From SIG603 sp964370115 (lineage in GTDB: Bacteria > Bacillota > Clostridia > Oscillospirales > Acutalibacteraceae), in the NCBI GenBank assembly GCA_964370115.1, contig CAYJIA010000020.1, forward strand, positions 1 to 37,621: a stretch of 37,621 nt of DNA. Direction: 5' to 3'. The position numbers were made by a program, and so were the translations under genes. The notes below the pieces were generated by a model. It had not been told where the DNA came from. It saw only the letters and a list, made by a program, of their open reading frames with translations, and did no database searches. Shown in pieces: positions 24,879 through 32,916 of this stretch (position 1 is the stretch's first letter; each line of letters begins with the position of its first letter).

Positions 24879-26249
24879 ATGAGTTTTGGAGAAAAAATAC
24901 TAAATTACTGGGACGATATAATGGCGGATTTAGAAAAAATGGTTGCGGTGCCTTCTGTTGCTAAAAGACAAGAGGGAGAATACCCGTTTGGCAAAGACGC
25001 GGCAGACGCCATAGATTTATTTATGGATATGTCAAAATCATATGGTCTAAATGCAAAAAATGTCGACTACTATGCGGCTCACGCAGAGCTTGGTGAGGGT
25101 GAAGAAAATGCAGTTGTTATGGCTCACCTTGACGTTGTACCCGAGGGTGAAGGCTGGGAAAGCGACCCATATACACTGACGATCAAAGATGGATTTGCCT
25201 ATGGTCGCGGTGTGTCAGACGATAAAGGCCCTGCGATTATTGCACTACACTGCCTAAGACTTTTAAAAGAAGAGGGAATAGTTGGAAAAAGAAAACTTAG
25301 GGTAATAGTAGGTTCTGGTGAGGAAATAGGTATGGAGGACATGCCTTATTATTTTGAAAGAGAGCAAAAACCTACTATGGGATTTACTCCAGATGCGCAG
25401 TACGGAATTTGTAACTGTGAAAAAGGTATTTTAAACTTTAAAGTTGAGGCTAAAAATGATTCTAAGACTATCAACTCCTTTGTTGCAGGTACAGTCGTAA
25501 ACGCCGTGCCTTATAAAGCTGAGGCAAGCGTTAATTGTAGCGATACAGAGTTTGACATATTAAGCGAGGCGGCTTATAAACTTGATGGCGATTATGTGAT
25601 TAAAAAAACAGATTTTGGTTGTGAAATTTTATCTAAAGGTGTGGCAAGTCATGCGTCTATGCCAGAGCTTGGGAAAAACGCTGCATCTCTTTTGGTAGAC
25701 TTGCTTTATAGCGTGTTTGGAAATAAAATTGGAACTATGCTAAGCTTCATAAACAAAAAAATTGGCATGAATTATCATGGAAATAATATCGGTGTAGGTT
25801 TTGAAGACGAGCCAAGTGGTAAATTAACATTTAACCTTGGTATAGTAAATGTTGATGAAGAAAACGCGAGCTTTAACGTCGATATAAGACATCCTGTAAC
25901 CTTTGAGGGTGAAAAAATAAGAGATATCATTAAAACTCAAATTGAAGAGGCAGGCTTTGTTTGGGCAGACAGCCATATGCAAGAGCCACTTTATCTTCCA
26001 GCAGACAGCGATTTCATTAAACTTCTTGCAAGCTCTTATGAAGCGGTAATGAAAGAGGAATGCGAAATTTTCTCCATGGGTGGCGGAACCTATGCAAGAC
26101 AAATGTATAACAACGGAGTTGCTTTTGGCCCTTGTTTTACTGGTGATGTTTCAAATATTCACAACTGTAATGAGAGAATTGACATAGAGAAATATAAACT
26201 TCATGCGCAAATTTGCCTTGAAGCTATGTATCGTATGTTTACGGCGTAA
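24879..26249 (+). CDS. pepV: Dipeptidase PepV, M20 family
   Basis: 456 aa zinc exopeptidase that splits dipeptides in the cytosol. Metal ligands: His in MAHLDVVPEG, bridging Asp in GRGVSDDKG, catalytic and binding Glu in GSGEEIGMED, Asp in GFTPDAQY and the C-terminal His in VSNIHNCNE. The lid domain lies at about residues 185-380. GAAAGG precedes the start. Heads a plus-strand run of five genes with short gaps. Confidence 0.95.
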   Translation: MSFGEKILNYWDDIMADLEKMVAVPSVAKRQEGEYPFGKDAADAIDLFMDMSKSYGLNAKNVDYYAAHAELGEGEENAVVMAHLDVVPEGEGWESDPYTLTIKDGFAYGRGVSDDKGPAIIALHCLRLLKEEGIVGKRKLRVIVGSGEEIGMEDMPYYFEREQKPTMGFTPDAQYGICNCEKGILNFKVEAKNDSKTINSFVAGTVVNAVPYKAEASVNCSDTEFDILSEAAYKLDGDYVIKKTDFGCEILSKGVASHASMPELGKNAASLLVDLLYSVFGNKIGTMLSFINKKIGMNYHGNNIGVGFEDEPSGKLTFNLGIVNVDEENASFNVDIRHPVTFEGEKIRDIIKTQIEEAGFVWADSHMQEPLYLPADSDFIKLLASSYEAVMKEECEIFSMGGGTYARQMYNNGVAFGPCFTGDVSNIHNCNERIDIEKYKLHAQICLEAMYRMFTA

Positions 26250-26262
26250 AAGGTGATAGTAA

Positions 26263-26940
26263 GTGGAAAAAGTATACAATAATATAACACCCGAGGATGT
26301 TTTTAATAATTTTGAAGTGAGAACCTATATAGAAAATGGCAATGTTTTTTTAAAGGAAATTGGTTTTACAGAGCATGGTTTTGCGCATGCAAAAAGAAGT
26401 AGCGATTATGCAAGAAAAATTCTAGAAGTGCTAGACTACGACAAAAGAAGCTGTGAGCTTGCGGCAATTGCAGGCTTTATGCATGACATAGGAAATGTAG
26501 TAAACCGTGCAGACCACGCCCACAGTGGCGCGTTAATGGCGTTTTCTATACTACAGTCGCTTAATATGAATCCTAAAGAAATAGCGCTTGTCTGCTCTGC
26601 CATAGGTCACCACGACGAAAAAACGGCTCACCCTGTAAACACGATAGCTGCGGCACTTATACTATCGGATAAAAGTGATGTAAGGCGCACCCGTGTCAGA
26701 AACAAAGACGACATTAAAATCGACATACACGACAGGGTGAATTACGCGGTTGAAGACTTAAAGCTTGAGATAAGCAAAGAGGACAAGACTTGTATCTTTA
26801 ATATTATTATCGATACAAGCATTTGCCCTGTTATGGAGTATTTTGAGATTTTCTTAGACCGTATGGTGCTTTGTAGAAAAGCGGCGGCATATTTAAAACT
26901 TGATTTTGAACTTATAGTAAATGACACAAGACTTTTATAA
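26263..26940 (+). CDS. HD-domain phosphohydrolase
   Basis: 225 aa. HD signature: HGFAHAKRSSDYA, FMHDIGNV (the His-Asp pair), RADHAHSGALMAF and AIGHHDEK supply the metal-binding His/Asp set. Such proteins hydrolyse phosphate esters of nucleotides or signalling molecules; the substrate is unknown. GTG start at 26263 with AGGTGA upstream, 13 bases after pepV. Confidence 0.85.
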   Translation: MEKVYNNITPEDVFNNFEVRTYIENGNVFLKEIGFTEHGFAHAKRSSDYARKILEVLDYDKRSCELAAIAGFMHDIGNVVNRADHAHSGALMAFSILQSLNMNPKEIALVCSAIGHHDEKTAHPVNTIAAALILSDKSDVRRTRVRNKDDIKIDIHDRVNYAVEDLKLEISKEDKTCIFNIIIDTSICPVMEYFEIFLDRMVLCRKAAAYLKLDFELIVNDTRLL

Positions 26941-26957
26941 ATGAGGAATGAAAGACT

Positions 26958-27416
26958 ATGACGAAATTTAAAGGGACTTTACAAAGAGGGTTTATAGGAA
27001 ATATTACATATCAGTATAATATGAAAAATGAGACGGATTTTTTAAAGATAAGGCTTGATACTTACCCTGATAATAGGGAAGAAAATCAAGAGGAATTTAA
27101 AGAAGAAGTAAAAGAGATTTACAGCCAGTACGCTGGGGATAACTTTGATGAGTCACAGCTAGAAATGCTTTATAAAAACCCCAAGACAGAGATACAACTT
27201 GCCGTGTTTTTAAACGGCGAATTTATTGGAAATCAGCATAATCCACTTGACTCAAAAGAGATGATATTCTCTGAAGACAGTGAGAGAAGCAGAGGCTGTA
27301 TGAAAATAAATCCACCGTTTAAAGGTCACCTTAAAATAATAGTTAATTCCTATCATGTAATCGATAAGGAGCTTGATTATATACTGAGTGTAAGTGAGGA
27401 GAATGAAAGTGTTTAA
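26958..27416 (+). CDS. Small beta-rich protein, possible detached CehA/McbA N-terminal domain
   Basis: 152 aa, no signal peptide or membrane segment. It opens TKFKGTLQRGFIGNITYQY and has alternating strands such as IQLAVFLNGEFIGN and GHLKIIVNSYHVI, with an acidic helix in between. Not confidently assignable to a named family. Its pattern resembles the N-terminal beta domain that precedes the PHP domain in CehA/McbA-type metallohydrolases, and its end overlaps the PHP gene by 8 bases in another frame, so it may be that domain made as a separate chain. Unknown function otherwise. Confidence 0.7.
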   Translation: MTKFKGTLQRGFIGNITYQYNMKNETDFLKIRLDTYPDNREENQEEFKEEVKEIYSQYAGDNFDESQLEMLYKNPKTEIQLAVFLNGEFIGNQHNPLDSKEMIFSEDSERSRGCMKINPPFKGHLKIIVNSYHVIDKELDYILSVSEENESV

Positions 27417-28308
27417 AAGAATTGAACTTCATAACCACACTGTAGAATCCGACGGAAGCCTAAAGGCATCAGAACTTGTAGATTTTTTCTTAGAAAACGG
27501 TATAAATTCATTTTCGCTAACGGATCACAACACAGTGTCGGGCTTTATAGATTTAGACGAGTATAAAAAAGAAAAACCAGATTTTGAATATGTAAAAGGC
27601 TATGAACTTACATCGTATCACGGCCATATTTTATGCCATAATATTGGCGGATACATAGCATGGGACGACATAGATGTACAAGACTGTGACAAGCTTTTAG
27701 ACCGTGTGCATACAGACGGTGGGGTGGTAGGACTTGCCCACCCAAAACATTTTTCTCAACCAATTGCAAATGGTACTAGGTTTATGATGGAAATTAATGA
27801 CTATAATAAACTTGACTTTATAGAGATAGTAAACTTTGGTACTCCAAATTTTCCTTGTAACTATGACGCAATAAAAATGTGGGAAGAACTTGTGTTTAAA
27901 GGGTATAAAATCGCACCGACAGCAGGGCTTGATTTGCATGTAAAAAAAGACTTAACAGGCGCTCATAAAACCTATATGGAGTTGCCTACAAGTTATGAAG
28001 AAAAAACTTTGGCAGAGCAACTTGACTACGCGATAAAAAACAGGAAAACGCTTGTAAGCTGTGGACCTCTTATATTTACCGAAATAGTGGATGGGAATGT
28101 CAAAATCAGCTTGAAAAATGAAGATTTAATGCCGTATGAAGATTGTTATGTCCAGTTGAAAACAAAATCTAAGACAATTTTACAAAAATATACAAAAAGC
28201 GAAAAAATTAGTTTGCCAATCTCTGATTTTTCTGCTATAATTTATGTTTACGAAACACAAAAAACTGCTAACGAATTGCCTTTGGCTGTTAAACTTTTAG
28301 TAGAATAA
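27409..28308 (+). CDS. PHP-domain metallohydrolase
   Basis: 299 aa. PHP motifs in order: ELHNHTVESDGSL (motif 1), FSLTDHNTVSGF (motif 2), VVGLAHPKHFS (motif 3) and TAGLDLHVKK (motif 4), all metal-binding. Members act as phosphoesterases or carbamate/ester hydrolases of the CehA/McbA kind. The start chosen is GTG at 27409, seven bases after GAGGAG; an ATG at 27403 touches that site. It begins inside the previous gene, implying translational coupling. Confidence 0.85.
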   Translation: MFKRIELHNHTVESDGSLKASELVDFFLENGINSFSLTDHNTVSGFIDLDEYKKEKPDFEYVKGYELTSYHGHILCHNIGGYIAWDDIDVQDCDKLLDRVHTDGGVVGLAHPKHFSQPIANGTRFMMEINDYNKLDFIEIVNFGTPNFPCNYDAIKMWEELVFKGYKIAPTAGLDLHVKKDLTGAHKTYMELPTSYEEKTLAEQLDYAIKNRKTLVSCGPLIFTEIVDGNVKISLKNEDLMPYEDCYVQLKTKSKTILQKYTKSEKISLPISDFSAIIYVYETQKTANELPLAVKLLVE

Positions 28309-28334
28309 TCCCAAGGAAGGAATTTTTATATTTT

Positions 28335-30320
28335 ATGAAACCATTTAAAAAAGAAAGACCTGTTTTTCCTAAAAAAGCTGTGGTGACCTCAGGTATGCCA
28401 TACGGAAATAAAGATTTACACTTTGGACATGTCGGAGGATTGTTTGTTCATGCCGACACTTTTGCCAGATTTTTAAGGGATAGAATAGGTAGTGAAAATG
28501 TAATATTTGTCTCAGGTACAGACTGTTATGGTTCACCTGCTCTTGAAGGATATCGCAAGATGTGCGAAGATGGATTTGACGGAACGATTGAAGACTATGT
28601 AGGCAAAAATCACGAAAATCAAAAGAAAACGCTTTCTGATTATCTAATCGAGCCAAACCTTTTTGCTGCATCTGGCATAGGAGAGGCGAAAGAGTGGCAT
28701 AAGGAAGTGTCAAAAGATATATTTGAAAGGCTATATGCAAATGGTAGCCTTGTAAAGGAAAGTACCCCGCAATTTTATGACACCGAGAGAGAAGTCTTCT
28801 TAAACGGTAGACAAGTTATCGGAAAATGTCCGTTTGAGGGCTGTGCTTCTGAAAATGCATATGCAGACGAATGTGGACTTGGACATCAGTACAATCCTCA
28901 AGAGCTAATAGAGCCTAAATCTACACTTACTGGAAATACACCAGAACTTCGTGATGTCACAAACTGGTATTTTAAACTAGACAGCTATCTAGAACTTATG
29001 CAGGAAGTGGTTGAAACTTGGAAAAAAAGTGGAAATCACAGAAAACATATGATACGCTCTATAGAAGAGTTCTTAAAAAGTCCTGTAATATATGTGCAAA
29101 AAACACAGGTTGAAGACCTAGACGCGCTGTGTGCGAAATTCCCAGAGCATGAACTGATAAACGAAGAGAAAAAACCTTCGTATACATTTGTCTTTAAGAA
29201 TCTTAAAGATAGGGACGGCGCTCGTGAAATTTTAACAGGCGAAGAAATTCGCTTTAGAACGGGTAAAACCTTGGTTCCGTTTAGACTATCTGGAGATTGT
29301 GAATGGGGCGTTCCGGTGCCAAACTGCGAGGAACTTGAAAATCTTACTTTCTGGGTATGGCCAGAGTCGCTTTGGGCTCCGATGTCGTTTACAAAGGCTT
29401 ACCTAAACTCTATCGGAAGAGATGTAAATGAGTGGGAAGACTTTTGGAAAAGTGACGACTCAAAAGTTTATCAATTTATAGGTGAGGACAATATTTATTT
29501 TTACGGAATTGCTGAAATGGGTATGTTCGTGTCCTATTATGCCGATAAAAAAGAAAATGCCTACAATTTACAAGGCGTAAACCTGCCTCATATTGTAGAC
29601 AATAAGCATATATTATTTATGAATAAAAAGGCTTCATCTTCATCTGAGATTAAACCTCCTATGGCGGCAGAGCTTTTAGAGCATTACACGGCAGAACAGC
29701 TAAGAATACACTTTTTAAGCCTAGGGCTAGCCACAAAAAATGCAAGCTTTCAACCGAATGTGTATCTCCCTGAAAACGAGAGAGAGGCAAAAGACCCTGT
29801 TTTAAAAGAGGGTAATCTGCTTACCAATGTACTAAACAGGCTAGTTCGTTCTTGTTTTTATACAACCCAAACTTATTTTGGCTCTATTGTGCCACAAGGC
29901 GAAGTTGACGAGAAAATACTAAGCTACTGTGAAGAAAAGGCCCTAGAGTTTGAAAGACATATGTATAACCACGATTTCCACAGGCTGACCTATGTTTTAG
30001 ACGAGTTTATAAGATTTATGAATAAACACTGGGTATCAAACATCAAAGAAGCAGAGAAGAACGAGGACAATGATTTAAGGGCACAAATCCTAGTCGACTG
30101 CTTCTATGGCGTCAAAGTGATAACAACGCTTTTGCACTCAATTGCACCAAAAGGCTGTGAAATGATCAAAGAATACCTAGGGGCAAGCGATGATTTGTGG
30201 AACTGGGAGCATATATTCAAACCACTTTCATTTGTAAGAAACAGCGAAGAAAAACTAAAATTCCTAGAACCTAGAGTAGACTTTTTCTCAAAACATCAAA
30301 GTCAGTTTGAAGGTAATTGA
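28335..30320 (+). CDS. Divergent methionyl-tRNA synthetase-like class I tRNA ligase protein
   Basis: 661 aa with overall MetRS architecture: HIGH-type HFGH at residues 29-32 in GNKDLHFGHVGG, zinc knob C165/C170/C180/H184, the ELIEPKSTLTGNTPELRD segment, a WGVPVP segment and a helical anticodon domain with NVLNRLVRS. Several usual catalytic positions differ: SGTDCYG where MetRS has a His, YFYGIAEMG for YFHxxxWP, and KKASSSS (431-437) for KMSKS. There is an extra segment of about 55 residues (250-315) and no C-terminal OB-fold tRNA-binding domain. It may be a paralogue with changed chemistry; whether a normal metG exists elsewhere cannot be seen. The ribosome site AAGGAAGG is 14 bases from the ATG, longer than usual. 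Confidence 0.85.
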   Translation: MKPFKKERPVFPKKAVVTSGMPYGNKDLHFGHVGGLFVHADTFARFLRDRIGSENVIFVSGTDCYGSPALEGYRKMCEDGFDGTIEDYVGKNHENQKKTLSDYLIEPNLFAASGIGEAKEWHKEVSKDIFERLYANGSLVKESTPQFYDTEREVFLNGRQVIGKCPFEGCASENAYADECGLGHQYNPQELIEPKSTLTGNTPELRDVTNWYFKLDSYLELMQEVVETWKKSGNHRKHMIRSIEEFLKSPVIYVQKTQVEDLDALCAKFPEHELINEEKKPSYTFVFKNLKDRDGAREILTGEEIRFRTGKTLVPFRLSGDCEWGVPVPNCEELENLTFWVWPESLWAPMSFTKAYLNSIGRDVNEWEDFWKSDDSKVYQFIGEDNIYFYGIAEMGMFVSYYADKKENAYNLQGVNLPHIVDNKHILFMNKKASSSSEIKPPMAAELLEHYTAEQLRIHFLSLGLATKNASFQPNVYLPENEREAKDPVLKEGNLLTNVLNRLVRSCFYTTQTYFGSIVPQGEVDEKILSYCEEKALEFERHMYNHDFHRLTYVLDEFIRFMNKHWVSNIKEAEKNEDNDLRAQILVDCFYGVKVITTLLHSIAPKGCEMIKEYLGASDDLWNWEHIFKPLSFVRNSEEKLKFLEPRVDFFSKHQSQFEGN

Positions 30321-30363
30321 TAGTTAATAATTAATAATTGTGGAGAAAATGCTTTGCATTTTT
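30318..30363 (+). repeat. Dispersed AT-rich stop-rich repeat with hairpin (copy R2)
   Basis: Starts in the MetRS-like stop codon: TGATAGTTAATAATTAATAA, TTGTGGA, then hairpin GAAAATGC-TTT-GCATTTTT (30345-30363), which also looks like an intrinsic terminator. Same plan as 1-80, 37172-37228 and 37402-37457. Confidence 0.65.
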
Positions 30364-30380
30364 GGATTTGTGGAAACATC

Positions 30381-30443
30381 AGGGGCGACCAATGGTCGCC
30401 CCTACACAATAATTTCCGTTGTAGGGGCGGTCATCGGCCGCCC
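30381..30443. repeat. Pair of GC-rich hairpins in AT-rich DNA
   Basis: AGGGGCGACC-AAT-GGTCGCCCCT (30381-30403, perfect) and GGGCGGTC-ATC-GGCCGCCC (30425-30443, one G-T), each linked to a GTAGGGGCG/CCCCTACA-type end. The two are related and much richer in G and C than the neighbourhood, suggesting an imported repeat. A weaker relative is at 37492-37516. Confidence 0.65.
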
Positions 30444-30454
30444 GCAATCTAATT

Positions 30455-31176
30455 TTAATTTAAAACCGTCCACTTAAATATGCATTTCTCTCTTTCGCCG
30501 TCTAGATACATGTCGTTATCTGGCGGCAGGGGGAATATTCCGTCAAATTTTAGCTATAGCCGAGTTCATATAAACAGAACCACGCCTAAAAACGCCCAAA
30601 TTGCACCTCTAACTGCGTTATCCTCTTTGCAATACGCCAGTATTACTTCATCGTCTGCCTTGCTATAGGCACAATTTGGACGTTTTTAGGTCTAAGGATT
30701 TTCTGGCAAATGGGTGGGTTTTATAGCAAGGAAAAGCCTTGCGGTAATGCTATCGCCTTGCAAAGGGCTTTGACGCCGATAGAAAGCCTGCCCGTTTGTC
30801 AGAAAACGGGTTCGGTTTATATGAGCTCGGCTAAGTATTCGCAGGTTTTTCTTGAGGCTAGATTGTCGGGGTTGCAGGTTATTATAATTTCATCAAAAGC
30901 GTGTTTTTTTGCTAGTTCAAACAGCAAAAGGCACGCTTTTGCCGCATAGTGATGACCTCTGTGAGCCTCATGTACAGCATAACCTATGTTTCCTCCGTAA
31001 TAAAGCTTTTCACCACTGCCAACTCTAAAATCACATTCGCCGACTTCACGACCGTCTGTTAAACATATTTTAAAGTAATATACGGGCGACCAACCTTTTT
31101 CGGGGTTAGCCTCGGCGGTTTTATCAAGTTTTAAATAAGTCTCATCGCTTTTTAAAAAATCGGTGTTAAAAAATAT
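30455..31176 (-). pseudogene. GNAT acetyltransferase pseudogene interrupted by an insertion element
   Basis: Minus-strand reading gives KIFFNTDFLKSDETYLKLD, then GNIGYAVHEAHRGHHYAAKA (acetyl-CoA loop, GNAT motif A) and ITCNPDNLASRKTCEYL before a TAA at 30817-30819 inside the inserted element (30557-30833). After the element the expected C-terminus resumes: LKFDGIFPLPPDNDMYLDGE, REKCIFKWTVLN, stop at 30455-30457. Beyond the insertion, the expected start codon reads ATA (31174-31176) after a good AAAGGAG, and a TAG plus a probable one-base shift lies at the inner junction (30554-30556). It follows yifB directly. N-acetyltransferase of unknown substrate, now almost certainly dead. Confidence 0.85.
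30557..30833. mobile_element. 277-bp MITE-like element of three nested inverted repeats
   Basis: Outer arms 30557-30581 and 30809-30833 are 25-bp imperfect terminal inverted repeats starting TAGCCGAG, with 23 pairs, one G-T and one mismatch. Inside lie two further arms: 30585-30608 with 30667-30690 (CCTAAAAACG type) and 30699-30721 with 30784-30806 (TTTTCTGG type). No transposase frame. It interrupts the GNAT gene, and a TA dinucleotide borders both ends, so a TA target is possible. Folded as one strand it gives a three-way junction. Open frames on the plus strand here are treated as spurious. Confidence 0.75.
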
Positions 31177-31177
31177 T

Positions 31178-32710
31178 TTAGAGCTCCTTTGTCCAGTATT
31201 TTCTGTCTAGTGTACGGTACTGTATTGCTTCTCCTGCATGGCTAGCTTCTATATATTCACTACCCTCTAAATCTGCTATGGTTCGCGCGACTTTTACCAC
31301 CCTGTCGTATGCCCTGGCAGAGAGGCCTAGGCCTTCAAAGGCTCGCCTTAAGAGTTTGTTTGCACCGTCGCTGAGTTTAGCCATTTGTTGCAGTTTGTCT
31401 GCACTTATTGTGGCATTACAGGTTATTGAAGTGTCTTTAAATCTTTTGTTTTGCACTTCTCTTGCCATGTTTACCCGTTTTTTAATTTCTTTTGAACTCT
31501 CCTCTTTTTGACTTGAAGTGAGCTGGCTGTACTCTACGGGAGGCACTTCTATATGTATATCAAGTCTGTCAAGCAGTGGTCCCGAAATTCTTGATAGATA
31601 TTTATTTACAACTCTTGGTGAGCAGGTGCAGTGCTTTGTTGGATGTCCGAAATTTCCACAAGGACAAGGGTTCATAGCGGCTACAAGCATGATGTTGCAG
31701 GGGAAAGTCACTGTGCCGAATACCCTCGAAATTGTTACTTGTCTGTCCTCGAGTGGTTGTCTTAGTATCTCCATAGCCGTGCGCGAAAATTCGGGCAACT
31801 CGTCTAAAAATAATACTCCGTTGTGTGAAAGTGAGATTTCACCAGGGCGTGGTATGGTGCCACCACCCGAGAGCCCATTTGTTGAAATTGTGTGATGAGG
31901 AGAGCGAAACGGCCTTACAGTTATGAGAGAATTGTTTGAAGTGAGTTTGCCGGCTATTGAGTGAATTTTGGTAGTTTCTATTGCCTCGGCTTCGGTCATA
32001 TCAGATAAAATTGACGGAATTCTTTTTGCCAGCATACTTTTACCAGAACCCGGAGAGCCTATTAGAAGTATGTTGTGACCGCCACTTGCGGCAATTTCCA
32101 ATGCTCTTTTAACTTCTTGCTGACCTTTTACATCGGACATGTCAAAGTTTTGATAAAAATTTGTATTTGTGCTTTTATTAAAAATGCTTTTTGCTATAAA
32201 TTTTTCTTCTCTTAAATGCTCGACAACTTCTATTACATTTTTTGCGCCATAGACGTTAATTCCTGATACAACACAGGCTTCTTTTGCGTTTTCAAAGGGA
32301 ATGAAAATATTTTTAAATCCACAGGCTTTTGCTTCGATAGCCATTGCAAGTGCTCCTTTAATTGGTCGTATGTCACCCATTAAAGACAATTCACCTATAA
32401 AAACGCTGTCGTCACATTCACACAAAAGTTGGCGCGATGCCCTTAGCAAGGCGATGAAAAGTGGCAAATCGTAAATCGGTCCTTCTTTTCGCTTGTCGGC
32501 AGGGGCAAGATTCATGGTGACTTTACTAACGGGAAACTTAAATCCGCTGTTTTTAATGGCAGAGCGCACTCTGTCACGCGATTCTTTAACCGCAGTGTCT
32601 GGAAGACCTACGACATCAAAGGCAGGAAGCCCAGAAGAGATATCACACTCGACCTCAACTTTAAATGCCTCAATGCCAAAAAGCCCCATACTATAAGCGT
32701 GGTTTACCAT
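31178..32710 (-). CDS. comM: YifB/ComM family Mg-chelatase-like AAA+ ATPase
   Basis: 510 aa. N-terminal Lon-protease-like S5 domain (CDISSGLPAFDVVGLPDTAVKES cut here as two parts: CDISSGLPAF and VVGLPDTAVKE), then the AAA+ core with Walker A IGSPGSGKSML, Walker B GVLFLDELPEF and RSPHHTIS, a Cys-rich turn NPCPCGNFG, and C-terminal lid GLSARAYDRVVKVART. In Gram-negatives ComM helps branch migration in transformation; in Firmicutes the role is less clear. The start is ATG-GTA-AAC with GGGAGG upstream; longer in-frame starts lie within the promoter. Confidence 0.92.
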   Translation of the reverse strand: MVNHAYSMGLFGIEAFKVEVECDISSGLPAFDVVGLPDTAVKESRDRVRSAIKNSGFKFPVSKVTMNLAPADKRKEGPIYDLPLFIALLRASRQLLCECDDSVFIGELSLMGDIRPIKGALAMAIEAKACGFKNIFIPFENAKEACVVSGINVYGAKNVIEVVEHLREEKFIAKSIFNKSTNTNFYQNFDMSDVKGQQEVKRALEIAASGGHNILLIGSPGSGKSMLAKRIPSILSDMTEAEAIETTKIHSIAGKLTSNNSLITVRPFRSPHHTISTNGLSGGGTIPRPGEISLSHNGVLFLDELPEFSRTAMEILRQPLEDRQVTISRVFGTVTFPCNIMLVAAMNPCPCGNFGHPTKHCTCSPRVVNKYLSRISGPLLDRLDIHIEVPPVEYSQLTSSQKEESSKEIKKRVNMAREVQNKRFKDTSITCNATISADKLQQMAKLSDGANKLLRRAFEGLGLSARAYDRVVKVARTIADLEGSEYIEASHAGEAIQYRTLDRKYWTKEL

Positions 32711-32752
32711 AGAACTCACCTCCCAAAAATGTAAGTTTTTTACTTTGATTAC

Positions 32753-32781
32753 ATTATAAACCAAAGTAGTAATGATATCAA
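32753..32781 (-). promoter_or_regulatory. Promoter of comM/yifB
   Basis: On the minus strand TTGATA (32776-32781), 17-bp spacer, TATAAT (32753-32758). Confidence 0.75.
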
Positions 32782-32852
32782 TATATAATATTGTGGAAAA
32801 ATGACGAAAAAAGTTAATAATAGAATTTTTTTTTTTACAAATGAATATTTGC

Positions 32853-32881
32853 TTGACTTGTGGTGATTATGCGTGTATACT
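32853..32881 (+). promoter_or_regulatory. Promoter of the SigH-like sigma gene
   Basis: TTGACT (32853-32858), 17-bp spacer, TATACT (32876-32881). Confidence 0.7.
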
Positions 32882-32916
32882 AATAGATAAAGTTAATCAG
32901 TCGGAGAATAATTATT

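Noticed and set aside
27394..27416. Programmed frameshift joining the beta-type protein and the PHP protein
   Set aside because: A TTTAAAA run is present, but the phase change would be +1 and a normal ribosome site with GTG start explains the second frame better.
30480..30949. Plus-strand frames in the 30.5-30.9 kb region
   Set aside because: They are antisense to the GNAT fragments and cross the inverted-repeat element; no start signals.
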